This document shows, one piece after another, positions 1-9,011 of a stretch of DNA of 64,000 nt. Source of the DNA: Marinobacterium alkalitolerans (lineage in GTDB: Bacteria > Pseudomonadota > Gammaproteobacteria > Pseudomonadales > Balneatricaceae); assembly GCF_017776525.1 (NCBI RefSeq), contig NZ_JACVEW010000004.1, positions 1 to 64,000 of the forward strand. Direction: 5' to 3'. Within the stretch, counting starts at the first letter, position 1. Each line of letters opens with the position of its first letter. The translations under genes were made by a program, and so were the position numbers. The notes beneath the pieces were generated by a model. It was not told where the DNA came from. It did not search any database and worked only from the letters and a program-made list of their open reading frames with translations.

Positions 1-14
1 CTGCCGTTCGGCAG
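1..14. other. Short perfect hairpin in the leader
   Basis: CTGCCG-TT-CGGCAG is a perfect 6-bp inverted repeat. It would fall about 20-35 bases after the start of transcription from the proximal promoter, where a boxB-like hairpin of an rRNA leader antitermination signal could lie. The matching boxA would be outside the window, so this is a suggestion only. Confidence 0.3.
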
Positions 15-40
15 AACCTGTTGTCTCAAGCGAGGCGCGT

Positions 41-68
41 ATCTTACCGCAACCCCGTTCAGTGTCAA
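41..68 (-). promoter_or_regulatory. Strong leftward promoter, proximal (stable-RNA type)
   Basis: On the minus strand, a perfect TTGACA (68-63) is followed after 16 bases by TAAGAT (46-41) and a GC-rich discriminator (acgcgcc). A run of A residues (minus strand gacgaaaaaaacgg) lies just upstream of the -35, as in an UP element. The arrangement is typical of rRNA or tRNA promoters in Pseudomonas relatives. The transcript would leave the window on the left, so the RNA gene itself is not visible. Confidence 0.75.
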
Positions 69-237
69 CCGTTTTTTTCGTCTTTTTCGATCTCGCTGCG
101 AGCAGCGCATCGAACGAACCGGTTGTCACTCAAGTATTACCCTGGCATAAAAAGCATCGCTTTTTCAATGGGTTATCACTTGCTCATTGGTGCTGCCCAG
201 TGTTCCGTGAACCCTGTCGCCCCAAGCGAGGACGCGA

Positions 238-265
238 ATTCTACAGACCCCAGCCGGGGTGTCAA
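238..265 (-). promoter_or_regulatory. Strong leftward promoter, distal (stable-RNA type)
   Basis: On the minus strand, a perfect TTGACA (265-260) is followed after 16 bases by TAGAAT (243-238) and a GC-rich start region (tcgcgtcctcgc). It repeats the design of the promoter at 41-68, about 197 bases further upstream, giving a tandem P1/P2 layout like that of rRNA operons. The A/T-rich stretch at 269-285 may serve as an UP element. Confidence 0.75.
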
Positions 266-302
266 CGCTTTTTAACGAAAAAGCCGAAAAACCCTGCATC
301 AC

Positions 303-323
303 TTCCCGAAACGACAGCGGGAA
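303..323 (-). terminator. Weak hairpin after der
   Basis: TTCCCG and CGGGAA form a 6-bp stem with a 9-base loop, 25 bases after the der stop codon. No T run follows directly, so it is a poor intrinsic terminator. It is the only candidate end signal between der and the stable-RNA promoters. Confidence 0.25.
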
Positions 324-347
324 TCCTCTGAGGTGCCCGCCATGCTG

Positions 348-1781
348 CTACTTGTTACGCGCCTTCTTCTTGGCCCGGTGCTTCATATCCTTGATATGCT
401 GCCGGCTGCGTTCCTTCTTGGCCAACTGCCTCGGTGTAAGCGTATTACGGCGTCCGGCAAATGGGTTCTCACTGGTGCGGAACTCAAACCGAATTGGCGT
501 GCCACGCACCTTCAGGTATTTGGTAAACCGGTTTTCTAGATAGCGCTTGTATGAACCGGGCAGTGACCCGGTCTGGTTACCGTGCACCACAATGATCGGC
601 GGGTTGGAGCCCCCCTGGTGTGCGTAACGCAACTTGATGCGACGGTTGTTCACCATCGGCGGCTGGTGGTCAGCCACCACGTCCTCCAGCAAGCGGGTCA
701 ACTGGTTGGTTGACCATTTGGCCATGGCACAGTCATATGCCTCGTTGATGGAGTCATACAGGTTGCCTACGCCCGAGCCATGGAGTGCCGAGATAAAGTG
801 GAACCGCGCGAAGCCGGCAAATGCCAGGCGGCGTTCGACCTGCGATTTGACGTGGTCACGCTCATCCGGGCTCATACCGTCCCACTTGTTCAGAGCCACC
901 ACCAGCGCTCGACCGGAATCGATCACGAACCCGAGCATACTCAGATCCTGCTCGGTTACGCCTTCTCGCGCATCAATGACGCTGACCACCACGTTCGCAT
1001 CCTTGATGGCCTGCAGGGTTTTGACGATTGAGAACTTTTCTACGGCTTCCTTGATATTCTTGCGTCGCCGAACACCCGCCGTATCGATCAGGGTATAAGG
1101 CTGTTCGTCACGCTCGTAGGGTATATAGATGCTGTCCCGTGTTGTCCCCGCCTGGTCGAATACTACGACACGCTCTTCCCCCAGCATGCGGTTGACCAGT
1201 GTCGACTTGCCCACATTGGGACGCCCGACGATCGCAATACGGATACTGTCGTCCTGCTCATCGGATTCGGTGTCTTCTGCACCTTCTTCTGGCGCAAAAG
1301 GCGCCAGCACTTCATCCATCAAGACGGTGACGTTGCGCCCATGTGCCGCTGCAATGGGTACAGGTTGCCCCAAACCGAGTGCATAGAAGTCAGCCATCGC
1401 CAGATCCGGATCGACCCCGTCCGTTTTGTTGACGACCAGCCAGCACTCCTTTTCATGACGACGCAGGTGATTCGCAATCATTTCATCGGCAGGATTGAGG
1501 CCGGCACGACCGTCAACGAGGAACAGTACGATATCGGCCTCTTCGATCGCCAGCAGGGACTGCTCTGCCATGCGCTGATCAATACCGTCTTCATCACCTG
1601 AGATACCACCGGTATCGATGACGATATAGTCACAGTTCCCCAGCCGGCCTTCTCCATACTTGCGGTCGCGGGTCAGCCCGGGCAGGTCGGCGACCAGCGC
1701 ATCACGCGAGCGGGTCAGACGGTTAAAAAGGGTCGATTTTCCGACATTCGGACGACCAACCAAAGCTATCACGGGCAGCAT
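348..1781 (-). CDS. der: Ribosome assembly GTPase Der (EngA)
   Basis: Essential GTPase with two tandem G domains that acts in 50S subunit maturation in the cytoplasm. Both P-loops read GRPNVGKS (residues 9-16 and 186-193). DTGG at 56-59, NKTD at 118-121 and a second NKWD mark the remaining G motifs. A C-terminal KH-like domain ends in a Lys/Arg-rich tail (KKKARNK). The 477-residue length is usual for the family, and an acidic linker (about 164-178) joins the G domains. It is the last gene of the leftward hisS-yfgM-bamB-der group, as in Pseudomonas. Identity is secure. Confidence 0.97.
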   Translation of the reverse strand: MLPVIALVGRPNVGKSTLFNRLTRSRDALVADLPGLTRDRKYGEGRLGNCDYIVIDTGGISGDEDGIDQRMAEQSLLAIEEADIVLFLVDGRAGLNPADEMIANHLRRHEKECWLVVNKTDGVDPDLAMADFYALGLGQPVPIAAAHGRNVTVLMDEVLAPFAPEEGAEDTESDEQDDSIRIAIVGRPNVGKSTLVNRMLGEERVVVFDQAGTTRDSIYIPYERDEQPYTLIDTAGVRRRKNIKEAVEKFSIVKTLQAIKDANVVVSVIDAREGVTEQDLSMLGFVIDSGRALVVALNKWDGMSPDERDHVKSQVERRLAFAGFARFHFISALHGSGVGNLYDSINEAYDCAMAKWSTNQLTRLLEDVVADHQPPMVNNRRIKLRYAHQGGSNPPIIVVHGNQTGSLPGSYKRYLENRFTKYLKVRGTPIRFEFRTSENPFAGRRNTLTPRQLAKKERSRQHIKDMKHRAKKKARNK

Positions 1782-1856
1782 AATGTATTACCTGGAAACA
1801 ACACGGCGGCACTCTGCCAATTACAGAGGCCGCCGATATAGATTAAGTGTATCGGT

Positions 1857-3005
1857 TTATTGTAGAGCCAGAGCGGTCAGGCGGCCATCATTGGTTAATG
1901 CGTACACAATGTTTTCACGTACCAGCAAGTCACTCTGCAGGCCTGATGAGTCAACGCGATAGCGACCGGTTACATGCCCGTCAATCTGGGACAGTACGTG
2001 AATATACCCTTCGGCATCTCCCACCAATACGGAGTTGCCGGTCACTTCGGGCGCGGTTAAACCACGGTGCAAGAGTACATCCTGTTGCCACACGCTGGCA
2101 CTGCTGCGCGCATCATACGCTTGTACGCTGCCGTTATCCGCAACCGTATACACATTGCCAAAACCGCCGGCCAACCCTCTGTAGCTGGAGTGATCACGCG
2201 CCCAGACAACCTGACCATCAGCCGGGCTGATGGCGACCAGCCGCCCCTGGTAACTGCTGGTGTAAACCAGACGGTTGTATACCAGCGGCTGCGCATCGAT
2301 ATCGACAATGCGCTCAAGCTCGGAACGCCCTTCGGCCAATGCGATCCGCTGTTCCCAGATCTGGCGGCCAGACGCATTGTCCACAGCCACCATTTTCCCA
2401 TTGGCGAACGCCGCCAGTGTCAGGTCCGCGGCTACGATGGGTGCGCTGGTACCACGCAGGCTCAGGCGAGGAATCTGGCTATCGAAACTCCAGCGAGCCT
2501 CACCTGTATTGACATCAAGAGCAACGATTTTGCCATCCAGTTGCTGAACCACAACCAGTTCCGCATTCATCTGCGGCTGAGAAACCACTTCGGATGTGGC
2601 CTGGTAGCGCCACTGCTCTGAACCATCAGCAGCGGACAGTGCGATCACTTCACCATCAAGGCTACTCAGCACAACCAGCCCATTACCGGCCCCGACACCT
2701 CCGAGGACTTCGATATCGAGCTCCTGACGCCAGCGAACAGTGCCGTTCTCCAGCTCTGCGGCAACCACATCACCTTCGGCACTGACTGCATAAATGGCGC
2801 CATCGGCAATGGAGGGACTGAATTGATGATAACGATCACCCAGACTACTGCCCAGGCTGACACTCCACAGCGGTTTCAGACTATGCTCAGCCTCGAAGTC
2901 AACCAGCGGTGACGGCTCTACCACCGTTCCCTCAGAGCTGAACATGCCACAGCCGGTCAACACAAAGCCCAAACCGGCAATGGCTGCGATGCGCTTCATG
3001 TTCAT
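1857..3005 (-). CDS. bamB: Outer-membrane assembly lipoprotein BamB
   Basis: Lipoprotein subunit of the BAM complex that folds beta-barrel proteins into the outer membrane. The N-terminus is a lipoprotein signal with lipobox LTGC (lipidated Cys19). The rest (382 residues) is a run of PQQ-type beta-propeller blades, seen as repeated patterns such as VVALDVNTGEARW and VVWARDHS. The chosen ATG overlaps the yfgM stop (ATGA) and has GGAG 7 bases upstream, so translation is probably coupled. A second ATG two codons later is possible. It lies between yfgM and der, the standard order. Confidence 0.95.
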   Translation of the reverse strand: MNMKRIAAIAGLGFVLTGCGMFSSEGTVVEPSPLVDFEAEHSLKPLWSVSLGSSLGDRYHQFSPSIADGAIYAVSAEGDVVAAELENGTVRWRQELDIEVLGGVGAGNGLVVLSSLDGEVIALSAADGSEQWRYQATSEVVSQPQMNAELVVVQQLDGKIVALDVNTGEARWSFDSQIPRLSLRGTSAPIVAADLTLAAFANGKMVAVDNASGRQIWEQRIALAEGRSELERIVDIDAQPLVYNRLVYTSSYQGRLVAISPADGQVVWARDHSSYRGLAGGFGNVYTVADNGSVQAYDARSSASVWQQDVLLHRGLTAPEVTGNSVLVGDAEGYIHVLSQIDGHVTGRYRVDSSGLQSDLLVRENIVYALTNDGRLTALALQ

Positions 3006-3667
3006 GAGCGTGCTCCTGCCAAGTCATCGCGTTTCATTTTCAGCAAGGGACGCAGCTGTTCGCCGCCACCTGCTTCCAGCGCTGCTTCATAGGCATCATA
3101 AGCACCGGCCAATTCACCCTCTGCCTTCAGCAAATCACCCAGCAGCTCCTGACGTTCAGATTCAAAGGTTGCTGCATCGAGCCCTTTCAGCAGCGCGATG
3201 GCCTCCTGCTCACGAGACAGCTGCTGCAGCAGCGCCGCCTTGCGCAGGCTGGCAACACGGGCCAGGTCGTCGTTCGCTTCGGCGCTGTCGATCACCCAAT
3301 CGAGCTGAGTCTGTGCAAACTCATAATCTGCCTGCTTTACGGCGGCGGCAGCAACGGCCAGCGCAGCAAACCGTGCATAGGCCGTACTCTCAAAATCGTT
3401 CTGCAGCTGTTCTGCCAGGTGTTTGGCTGTTGCATACTGGCTGTCGTCGGACTGCATCTCCGCCAACTGAACCGCTTCAGCCAGATTTTGATACAGCGCC
3501 GAGGCCGCCGCGGCCTGCTGCTGCTCCCTGGCTTGCCAGGACTGCCAGCCCACCACGATCGCAATCGCAGCGGCCACACCAACCACCAGCGACCTGCCGT
3601 TTTCCTTCCACCATGCCTTCAGGGCGTTGAGCTGTTCTTCTTCCGTTCGCAGTTCTGCCACGTTCAA
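3002..3667 (-). CDS. yfgM: YfgM-family membrane-anchored TPR protein
   Basis: Inner-membrane protein of 221 residues with a short cytoplasmic N-terminus (TEEEQLNALKAWWKENG), one transmembrane helix (about 26-44) and a periplasmic Ala-rich alpha-helical TPR-like domain. In E. coli, YfgM is a partner of PpiD at the SecYEG translocon and helps proteins cross the periplasm. The N-terminal motif and its place between hisS and bamB support the call. Its stop overlaps the bamB start by 4 bases. The exact role in this organism is inferred from the family. Confidence 0.9.
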   Translation of the reverse strand: MNVAELRTEEEQLNALKAWWKENGRSLVVGVAAAIAIVVGWQSWQAREQQQAAAASALYQNLAEAVQLAEMQSDDSQYATAKHLAEQLQNDFESTAYARFAALAVAAAAVKQADYEFAQTQLDWVIDSAEANDDLARVASLRKAALLQQLSREQEAIALLKGLDAATFESERQELLGDLLKAEGELAGAYDAYEAALEAGGGEQLRPLLKMKRDDLAGARS

Positions 3668-3695
3668 CTCCTAATTACAGAAATAAGCTGTGCCT

Positions 3696-4961
3696 TCAGG
3701 CAAACAGTGCTTTCAGCTTTTCGATCATTGCGTCCGGGCTCAGATCATACTCCGTTTCGCCATCATGCCAGAGTGACATCTGATGCCCCTTATCCTCATC
3801 AGCACGCATCAGTGCAATCGCCGGGGCGCCGGTTTGTCGGGCCTTCGCGGCGATGTTCTTCAGACCTGCACAGTGGGTTCTGACTCTCAAGCCGGGAACT
3901 GCCTGGCGCAGCTGCTCAGCCATGAGGATCACCTGATGCTGCAGGCCCTTGTGCTCGGCAGCCAGGTAGAGGTCAAAGGTCTGACGCACGTCCGCCGGCA
4001 CAACGTCCAGCGTTTCAAGCAACAGAATAAGACGTTCAACACCCATCGCAAAGCCGACCGCGGGCGTTGGCTTGCCGCCCAGCTGTTTAACCAGTCCATC
4101 GTAACGACCACCGGCACATACGGTACCCTGTGCCCCCAGCTTGTCCGTCACCCACTCAAACACGGTCTTGCAATAGTAATCCAGCCCGCGAACGAGGTAC
4201 GGATTCACTTCATAGCGGATACCGGCCTCATCGAGCATGCTGCAAAGCTGTTCAAAGTCATGACGCGACTCTTCATCCAGATGATCCTGTAGACGAGGCG
4301 CCTGCTCGAGGATGGCACGGGTGCCTTCATCCTTGCTGTCCAGAATACGCAACGGGTTGGATTCAAGACGGCGCTGACTGTCTTCATCCAGTGCATCGTA
4401 GTGCTCGCGCAGGTAGGCGACCAGCGCTTCTCGGTATTCGGCACGTGCCGCATTGCTGCCCAGAGAGTTGAGCTGCAGCACCACCGCATCACTCATGCCC
4501 AGCTCGCGCCAAAGCGCGGCAGAGATCAGGATTATCTCTGCATCGATGTCAGGCCCGGCCATACCGAACGCCTCGACGCCGATCTGATGAAACTGGCGAT
4601 AACGCCCCTTCTGCGGTTTTTCATAGCGGAACATCGGCCCCTGATACCAGAAACGCTGATTCTGGTTGTACAGCAGCCCGTGCTCTTCACCTGCGCGCAC
4701 ACAACAGGCGGTTCCCTCAGGGCGCAGAGTCAGGCTTTCACCATTACGGTCGTCAAAAGTGTACATCTCCTTTTCGACGATGTCGGTGACTTCACCGATG
4801 GAGCGTTTGAACAGATCCGTCTGCTCCACAATGGGCATACGCATTTCTGAATAGCCGTAAGCGCCCAGAACGCGCTGCACGGTTGCTTCCAGGTACTGCC
4901 AGACAGGTGTCTGGTCCGGCAGAATGTCATTCATACCGCGAATGGCTTTAATCTTGCTCAA
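3696..4961 (-). CDS. hisS: Histidine-tRNA ligase
   Basis: Class II aminoacyl-tRNA synthetase that charges tRNA-His. The 421-residue protein begins with [11 protein letters not shown]. It has motif 2 ([16 protein letters not shown]), the histidine-binding motif around [15 protein letters not shown] and AGGRYDGL, and a C-terminal anticodon-binding domain. It lies 36 bases from rodZ and 28 bases before yfgM on the same strand. In relatives ispG separates rodZ from hisS; here it does not. Confidence 0.97.
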   Translation of the reverse strand: MSKIKAIRGMNDILPDQTPVWQYLEATVQRVLGAYGYSEMRMPIVEQTDLFKRSIGEVTDIVEKEMYTFDDRNGESLTLRPEGTACCVRAGEEHGLLYNQNQRFWYQGPMFRYEKPQKGRYRQFHQIGVEAFGMAGPDIDAEIILISAALWRELGMSDAVVLQLNSLGSNAARAEYREALVAYLREHYDALDEDSQRRLESNPLRILDSKDEGTRAILEQAPRLQDHLDEESRHDFEQLCSMLDEAGIRYEVNPYLVRGLDYYCKTVFEWVTDKLGAQGTVCAGGRYDGLVKQLGGKPTPAVGFAMGVERLILLLETLDVVPADVRQTFDLYLAAEHKGLQHQVILMAEQLRQAVPGLRVRTHCAGLKNIAAKARQTGAPAIALMRADEDKGHQMSLWHDGETEYDLSPDAMIEKLKALFA

Positions 4962-4997
4962 AACGTTGGGTGTCCTGTTAACTTGTTCATGAAGCGG

Positions 4998-5966
4998 TTA
5001 GAGAGGGAGTGAGAGACGTGCCACATTTGCACTCGCACGGGCAGCGAGGTCGATCGGCTCGCCATTATAGCTGAATTCACTGACGGCGCTGACACGCCCG
5101 ACCACAACCGACAGCGGCTCTTCGCCGGCAAGCTCAAGTGTAGTGCCCCCCTGAGCCACACCCGAGTAAAGCATACGGCCGGATTCCGCCTTGACGCTCA
5201 ACCAGCAGTCTTCCGACAGCACGATCACCAGACCCGCCTGAACATCCGCCTGTGGTGCCTGAGACACGTCTTCAGCAGGCGCAGCGGCAGGCACGACATC
5301 CTGAGCCGCCTCTTCAATCGACCCCGCATCCTGTTCCGGGACGGTCTCAGGTGCCGGCGCCGGCGCAGCTTCTTCTGGCGCAAGTGCCGCCTCGACCTCT
5401 GCCGCTACTGCTGCAGGTGCTGAAGCGGTATTCAGCTCTGCCAGAGGTTCAACCAGAGGCTCGACTGGCGGCAAGTCCAACGTGTTGTCTGCCGTTGAAT
5501 CAACCGAAACCGGCTCATCCAGAGCGGGTATGCCGATGCTGTCATCAAAACCATACTGTGCCTGCCACCACCAGAGGAATACACCGATCAAGGCGAGGAT
5601 AAAAAACCAGCTGCCGATCTTGAGCACCGGGTGCCCCTGCCGACGCCCCGGCACCATCGAAACAGTGCCTATGGCTTTCACATCAGCTGTGGTGCTTTTG
5701 TGGCCTGTGGCGCGGTTAAAGGCATCAACGAAGGGCTTGGGATCGAGCTTGAGGTAGTTGGCATAGGCCCGAATATAACCACGCGCAAAAACCGGATCAC
5801 CAAGACGAGCCAGATCTCCACTCTCGATCGCCTGGACGACAGCCGCATGGAGATGAAGCTGTCGGCACACCTGTTCCACACTGATGTCATGCTGCTCGCG
5901 TGCGGTACGTAACTGATCGCCTGGAAACTCGGGGGGAGCCGAAGCGGTCTGATCAAGCTCACTCAC
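4998..5966 (-). CDS. rodZ: RodZ-like cell-shape protein
   Basis: Bitopic inner-membrane protein that links MreB to the elongation machinery. An N-terminal cytoplasmic helix-turn-helix domain (about 17-85, with LRTAREQHDISVEQVCRQL) is followed by a basic stretch (GRRQGHP), one transmembrane helix (about 116-134) and an Ala/Pro/Glu-rich periplasmic linker (about 160-240). A C-terminal beta domain (DUF4115 type) follows from LVIVLSEDCWLSVKAESG. The start overlaps the pilW stop by 4 bases. The 322-residue length is normal. Confidence 0.92.
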   Translation of the reverse strand: MSELDQTASAPPEFPGDQLRTAREQHDISVEQVCRQLHLHAAVVQAIESGDLARLGDPVFARGYIRAYANYLKLDPKPFVDAFNRATGHKSTTADVKAIGTVSMVPGRRQGHPVLKIGSWFFILALIGVFLWWWQAQYGFDDSIGIPALDEPVSVDSTADNTLDLPPVEPLVEPLAELNTASAPAAVAAEVEAALAPEEAAPAPAPETVPEQDAGSIEEAAQDVVPAAAPAEDVSQAPQADVQAGLVIVLSEDCWLSVKAESGRMLYSGVAQGGTTLELAGEEPLSVVVGRVSAVSEFSYNGEPIDLAARASANVARLSLPL

Positions 5967-6736
5967 TGTGTACTCTCCTCATAACGTCGGTATTCAGCCG
6001 ATTCGGGATAGGTATTTTTGAGAATCAAGGCATAAGTCGAGGCTTTTGAGGTGTCATGCTCAGCCCGTGCCAGCTGGATACCCAGCCACAGGCTGGCAGC
6101 CGTATGTTCGGTCCGGCGTGACCGCACCAGATCAAGGAAACGCTCAAAGTAGCGCGAAGCGGATGCCAGCTCACCGGTATCCAGCTCATGCTGTGCAAGG
6201 CCAATCAACGACAGGGGCCGGTTGCCGTTAATGGCCAGGGCGCGCCGAAAGGACTGGGCTGCCAGATCATCCTGCTGAGTCAGTTGATAGCATCGTCCCA
6301 GGTTCTCAAGCGCCTGGGCTCTGCCGCTGTAGAAAGGGTCTTCCGTCGCACTTTGCAACTGCTGGCAAGCCTGACTGTAGCGCTGCTGCGCAAACAGAAA
6401 GGCACCATAGTTGTTATGAATACGGGCCGAGTCGGGATCAGCCTGAAGCGCCGAGCGGAAATATTGCTCGGCAAGCTCGTACTCCTGCTCGGTCTGGAAG
6501 ACCAGTGCAAGCGTACTCAACGCGGGCGCGTAGTCATCATCCAGTTCCAGAGCACGCTGCAGGGACAGTTTGGCATTGACCGTATTGCCGGCCTGTAAAT
6601 ACTGAATACCGAGACTGGTATACGCTTCCAGGGTCTCTTCAGGGCTGCGGCCCGAGCCTGATGTGTCAGACTGTGTGGCGCAACCGGACAACAGCACCGC
6701 TGACGCGAGCAGTACAACCAAACCGGACCCTTTCAC
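5963..6736 (-). CDS. pilW: PilW/PilF-type TPR lipoprotein
   Basis: Outer-membrane lipoprotein of the type IV pilus biogenesis PilW/PilF family, which helps secretin PilQ assemble. The signal peptide ends in lipobox LSGC (Cys19). About six TPR units follow, for example YLQAGNTVNAKLSLQRALELD and AEQYFRSALQADPDSARIHNNYGAFL. The 257-residue length is normal. It sits between rlmN and rodZ, as in Pseudomonas, and overlaps rodZ by 4 bases. No other pilus genes are in the window, so a role in pili rests on family and position. Confidence 0.9.
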   Translation of the reverse strand: MKGSGLVVLLASAVLLSGCATQSDTSGSGRSPEETLEAYTSLGIQYLQAGNTVNAKLSLQRALELDDDYAPALSTLALVFQTEQEYELAEQYFRSALQADPDSARIHNNYGAFLFAQQRYSQACQQLQSATEDPFYSGRAQALENLGRCYQLTQQDDLAAQSFRRALAINGNRPLSLIGLAQHELDTGELASASRYFERFLDLVRSRRTEHTAASLWLGIQLARAEHDTSKASTYALILKNTYPESAEYRRYEESTQ

Positions 6737-6745
6737 ACATCCCCC

Positions 6746-7894
6746 TTATACCTGTGATATCTTCCCTTGGGCAGGTTCTTCTTGTACCACAGGAATATAT
6801 TTTTGGCTACGGCGGGTGCGGTCCTCGACCTGTCCAACCAACTGGCCACAAGCCGCGTCCACATCATCACCACGGGTGCGCCTTACCGTCGTAATGATCG
6901 ACGCTTTCAGCATGATGTCCTTGAAACGCTGTATCGCTTCTTCACTGGGGCGCCGATAACCCGAGTTCGGGAAAGGGTTAAAGGGAATCAGGTTCAGTTT
7001 GCAGGGCAGCTTGCGCAGAAGCTTGGCAAGCTGACGCGCATGTTCGGGTTGATCGTTCACGCCGTCAATCAGAGTGTATTCAACCGTTGCAACGCGCTTG
7101 TCGTTGAGGCCATCCAGATAACGGTTACTGGCCGCAATCAGCTCTTCGATCGGATAGCGCTTGTTGATGGGGACCAGCTGGTCACGCAGTTCATTATTCG
7201 GCGCGTGCAGGGAGATGGCAAGAGACACATCACTGACCTTGCCCAGCTTATCGAGCGCGGGCACCACACCTGCTGTACTCAGCGTCACGCGTCGCTTGGA
7301 CAGGCCATAGGCATTGTCGTCCATCATCAACTGAGTCGCATCAACCACGTTCTCGAAATTCATCAGCGGCTCACCCATGCCCATGAGCACCACATTACTG
7401 ACACGGCGCTCGGCAGGATCAAACGGGCCGAAGGAGCGGATCGCCACCCGCAACTGTGCGATGATCTCGGCGGTTGAAAGGTTGCGGTTAAAGCCCTGCT
7501 TGCCGGTTGAGCAAAAGCTGCAGTCCAGTGAACACCCCACCTGCGAGGAGACGCAGAGGGTTCGACGGTCCCCGTCCGGAATCAGGACCATCTCAATAGC
7601 CGAGCCGCCATCCATACGGATCACCCATTTGCGGGTGCCGTCTTTGGAGATTTTCTCCAGCAGAATCTCCGGCTCACGAATTTCAGCCACATCAGCGAGC
7701 TTGGCGCGCAGCGCCTTGCTGATATTGGTCATTTCATCGAAGCTGGAAGCACCCTGTTGGTGCAGCCATTTCAGAACCTGGGTCGCGCGAAATTTCTTTT
7801 CGCCCATCTGTTCAAAAAAGGCTTCCAGTTTTGCAGGCGACAGCCCCAGGAGATTAATCTTGGACGGAGAGTCGGACATGTCGTGTTCACTCAT
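6746..7894 (-). CDS. rlmN: 23S rRNA/tRNA adenosine-C2 methyltransferase RlmN
   Basis: Radical SAM enzyme that methylates C2 of A2503 in 23S rRNA and A37 of some tRNAs. The radical SAM cluster motif CSLDCSFC uses Cys121, Cys125 and Cys128. [12 protein letters not shown] is the SAM-binding GGE-type motif. The C-terminal segment with [15 protein letters not shown] supplies the second catalytic Cys. The 382-residue length is usual. An ATG five codons downstream (MSDSPSKI) is an alternative start; no strong ribosome site separates the two. Confidence 0.96.
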   Translation of the reverse strand: MSEHDMSDSPSKINLLGLSPAKLEAFFEQMGEKKFRATQVLKWLHQQGASSFDEMTNISKALRAKLADVAEIREPEILLEKISKDGTRKWVIRMDGGSAIEMVLIPDGDRRTLCVSSQVGCSLDCSFCSTGKQGFNRNLSTAEIIAQLRVAIRSFGPFDPAERRVSNVVLMGMGEPLMNFENVVDATQLMMDDNAYGLSKRRVTLSTAGVVPALDKLGKVSDVSLAISLHAPNNELRDQLVPINKRYPIEELIAASNRYLDGLNDKRVATVEYTLIDGVNDQPEHARQLAKLLRKLPCKLNLIPFNPFPNSGYRRPSEEAIQRFKDIMLKASIITTVRRTRGDDVDAACGQLVGQVEDRTRRSQKYIPVVQEEPAQGKISQV

Positions 7895-7905
7895 ATTGCG
7901 GGTTA

Positions 7906-7923
7906 GGCTGCCCGCAGGCAGCC
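7906..7923. other. Hairpin between ndk and rlmN
   Basis: GGCTGCC and GGCAGCC form a 7-bp stem with a 4-base loop between the ndk stop and the rlmN start. There is no T run, so it is not a complete intrinsic terminator. It could weaken readthrough or protect an mRNA end. Confidence 0.35.
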
Positions 7924-7932
7924 CGGTATGGC

Positions 7933-8340
7933 TTAAGCGCCGAAGAAGTAAGCGATTTCGCGCTCAGCAGAAGCAGAGGAATCAGAACCGTGCACGGCGT
8001 TTGCGTCGATGGACTCAGCAAAGTCACGACGAATGGTGCCTTCAGCGGCTTCCTGCGGGTTGGTCGCACCCATCAGATCACGGTTGAGCGCGATGGCGTT
8101 TTCACCTTCCAGTACCTGTACAACAACCGGACCAGAAGTCATGAACGCGACCAGGTCAGCGAAGAAAGGACGCTCTTTGTGCTCAGCGTAGAAGCCTTCA
8201 GCTTCTTCTTTGCTCAGCTGCTTCATCTGCATTTCAACGATTTTCAGGCCCGCTTTTTCAAAGCGAGTCTCGATTTCACCGATTACGTTTTTGGCAACCG
8301 CATCCGGCTTGATGATGGAAAGAGTGCGTTCAACTGCCAT
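7933..8340 (-). CDS. ndk: Nucleoside diphosphate kinase
   Basis: Transfers the gamma phosphate of ATP to nucleoside diphosphates through a phosphohistidine. The protein starts [14 protein letters not shown] and carries the active-site motif NAVHGSDS with His117. At 135 residues it lacks the last 6-8 residues found in E. coli Ndk and ends right after REIAYFFGA. It has its own likely promoter, with a clear TATAAT, and sits between the ISC operon and rlmN. Confidence 0.96.
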   Translation of the reverse strand: MAVERTLSIIKPDAVAKNVIGEIETRFEKAGLKIVEMQMKQLSKEEAEGFYAEHKERPFFADLVAFMTSGPVVVQVLEGENAIALNRDLMGATNPQEAAEGTIRRDFAESIDANAVHGSDSSASAEREIAYFFGA

Positions 8341-8385
8341 AAGTCAATTCCCCAATCTATAGAACATAAGTCAATAAAGCGCAGC

Positions 8386-8414
8386 ATTATACGCAAACCG
8401 CCGGGCACTGAACA
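8386..8414 (-). promoter_or_regulatory. Probable ndk promoter
   Basis: A perfect TATAAT (minus strand, 8391-8386) lies 45 bases before the ndk start codon. The best -35 at 17-base spacing is TGTTCA (8414-8409), which is weak. The position downstream of the ISC operon terminator suggests that ndk starts its own transcript. Confidence 0.5.
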
Positions 8415-8432
8415 GACACGCCGGCATGAATG

Positions 8433-8457
8433 AAAAAGCCCGCAGTGCGGGCTTTTT
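8433..8457 (-). terminator. Terminator of the ISC operon
   Basis: AAAAAGCCCGC-AGT-GCGGGCTTTTT is an 11-bp inverted repeat with a 3-base loop and a T run on either strand, starting 4 bases after the iscX stop codon. It closes the leftward ISC operon. Confidence 0.9.
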
Positions 8458-8461
8458 CCAG

Positions 8462-8662
8462 TCAGTCGGCCTCTTCGATCCAGGCCATCTGAATGGCCTC
8501 AAGGATCTTTTCGCCACAGTGGTCAGGATCATCGTCGAACTCATCCAGCTCCATGACCTTGGCATACAGATCAGGGAAGCTGATCTTCAGCGGATCCTGC
8601 TCCGGATAGGCCTCAGACAGCTCAATCGCAATATCATGCACATCCACCCATTTCAGGCCCAT
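8462..8662 (-). CDS. iscX: Iron-sulfur assembly protein IscX
   Basis: Small acidic protein of 66 residues that binds IscS and iron and tunes cluster assembly. It reads MGLKWVDVHDIAIELSEAYP and ends in MAWIEEAD, with the acidic LDEFDDDPDHCGEKIL segment typical of the family. The start was set at the ATG at 8662 because AGGAG lies 6 bases before it; the longer open frame upstream only overlaps fdx. It is the last gene of the ISC operon. Confidence 0.95.
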   Translation of the reverse strand: MGLKWVDVHDIAIELSEAYPEQDPLKISFPDLYAKVMELDEFDDDPDHCGEKILEAIQMAWIEEAD

Positions 8663-8672
8663 GCTGCACTCC

Positions 8673-9011
8673 TCAATGATTCTCGGACACCTGGTTAATG
8701 GTGTACTTGGGAATTTCGACCACCAGGTCTTCATCCGCAACCAGCGCCTGACAGCTCAAACGCGATTCCGGCTCCAGGCCCCACGCCTTGTCAAGCATGT
8801 CATCTTCCAGCTCGTCCGCTTCGTTGAGCGAGTCGAAGCCTTCACGAACAATCACGTGACAGGTCGTGCAGGCGCAGGATTTTTCGCAGGCATGCTCGAT
8901 TTCAACACCGTTCTGCAGCGCCACATCACAGATGGAAACGCCCGCATCGGCTTCGACCACCTTACCCTCAGGACACAGCTCTTCATGGGGCAGAAAAATC
9001 ACCTGAGGCAT
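8673..9011 (-). CDS. fdx: ISC-type [2Fe-2S] ferredoxin
   Basis: Adrenodoxin-type ferredoxin that supplies electrons for cluster assembly on IscU. The cluster ligands are Cys42, Cys48, Cys51 (ACEKSCACTTC) and Cys87 (LSCQAL). The 112-residue length and the C-terminal IPKYTINQV match the family. Its start overlaps the hscA stop by one base. Confidence 0.96.
   Translation of the reverse strand: MPQVIFLPHEELCPEGKVVEADAGVSICDVALQNGVEIEHACEKSCACTTCHVIVREGFDSLNEADELEDDMLDKAWGLEPESRLSCQALVADEDLVVEIPKYTINQVSENH

Larger units (their letters stand above)
1..347. other. Gene-free stretch with tandem stable-RNA promoters
   Basis: No convincing protein gene lies in this stretch; the short open frames do not resemble proteins. 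It contains two leftward promoters listed separately, which share not only the -35 and -10 boxes but also a similar segment (ctcgcttg) just after the start region. A/T-rich tracts sit upstream of both -35 boxes, as UP elements do. Between the promoters (about 69-237) I see no further clear element. Confidence 0.6.
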
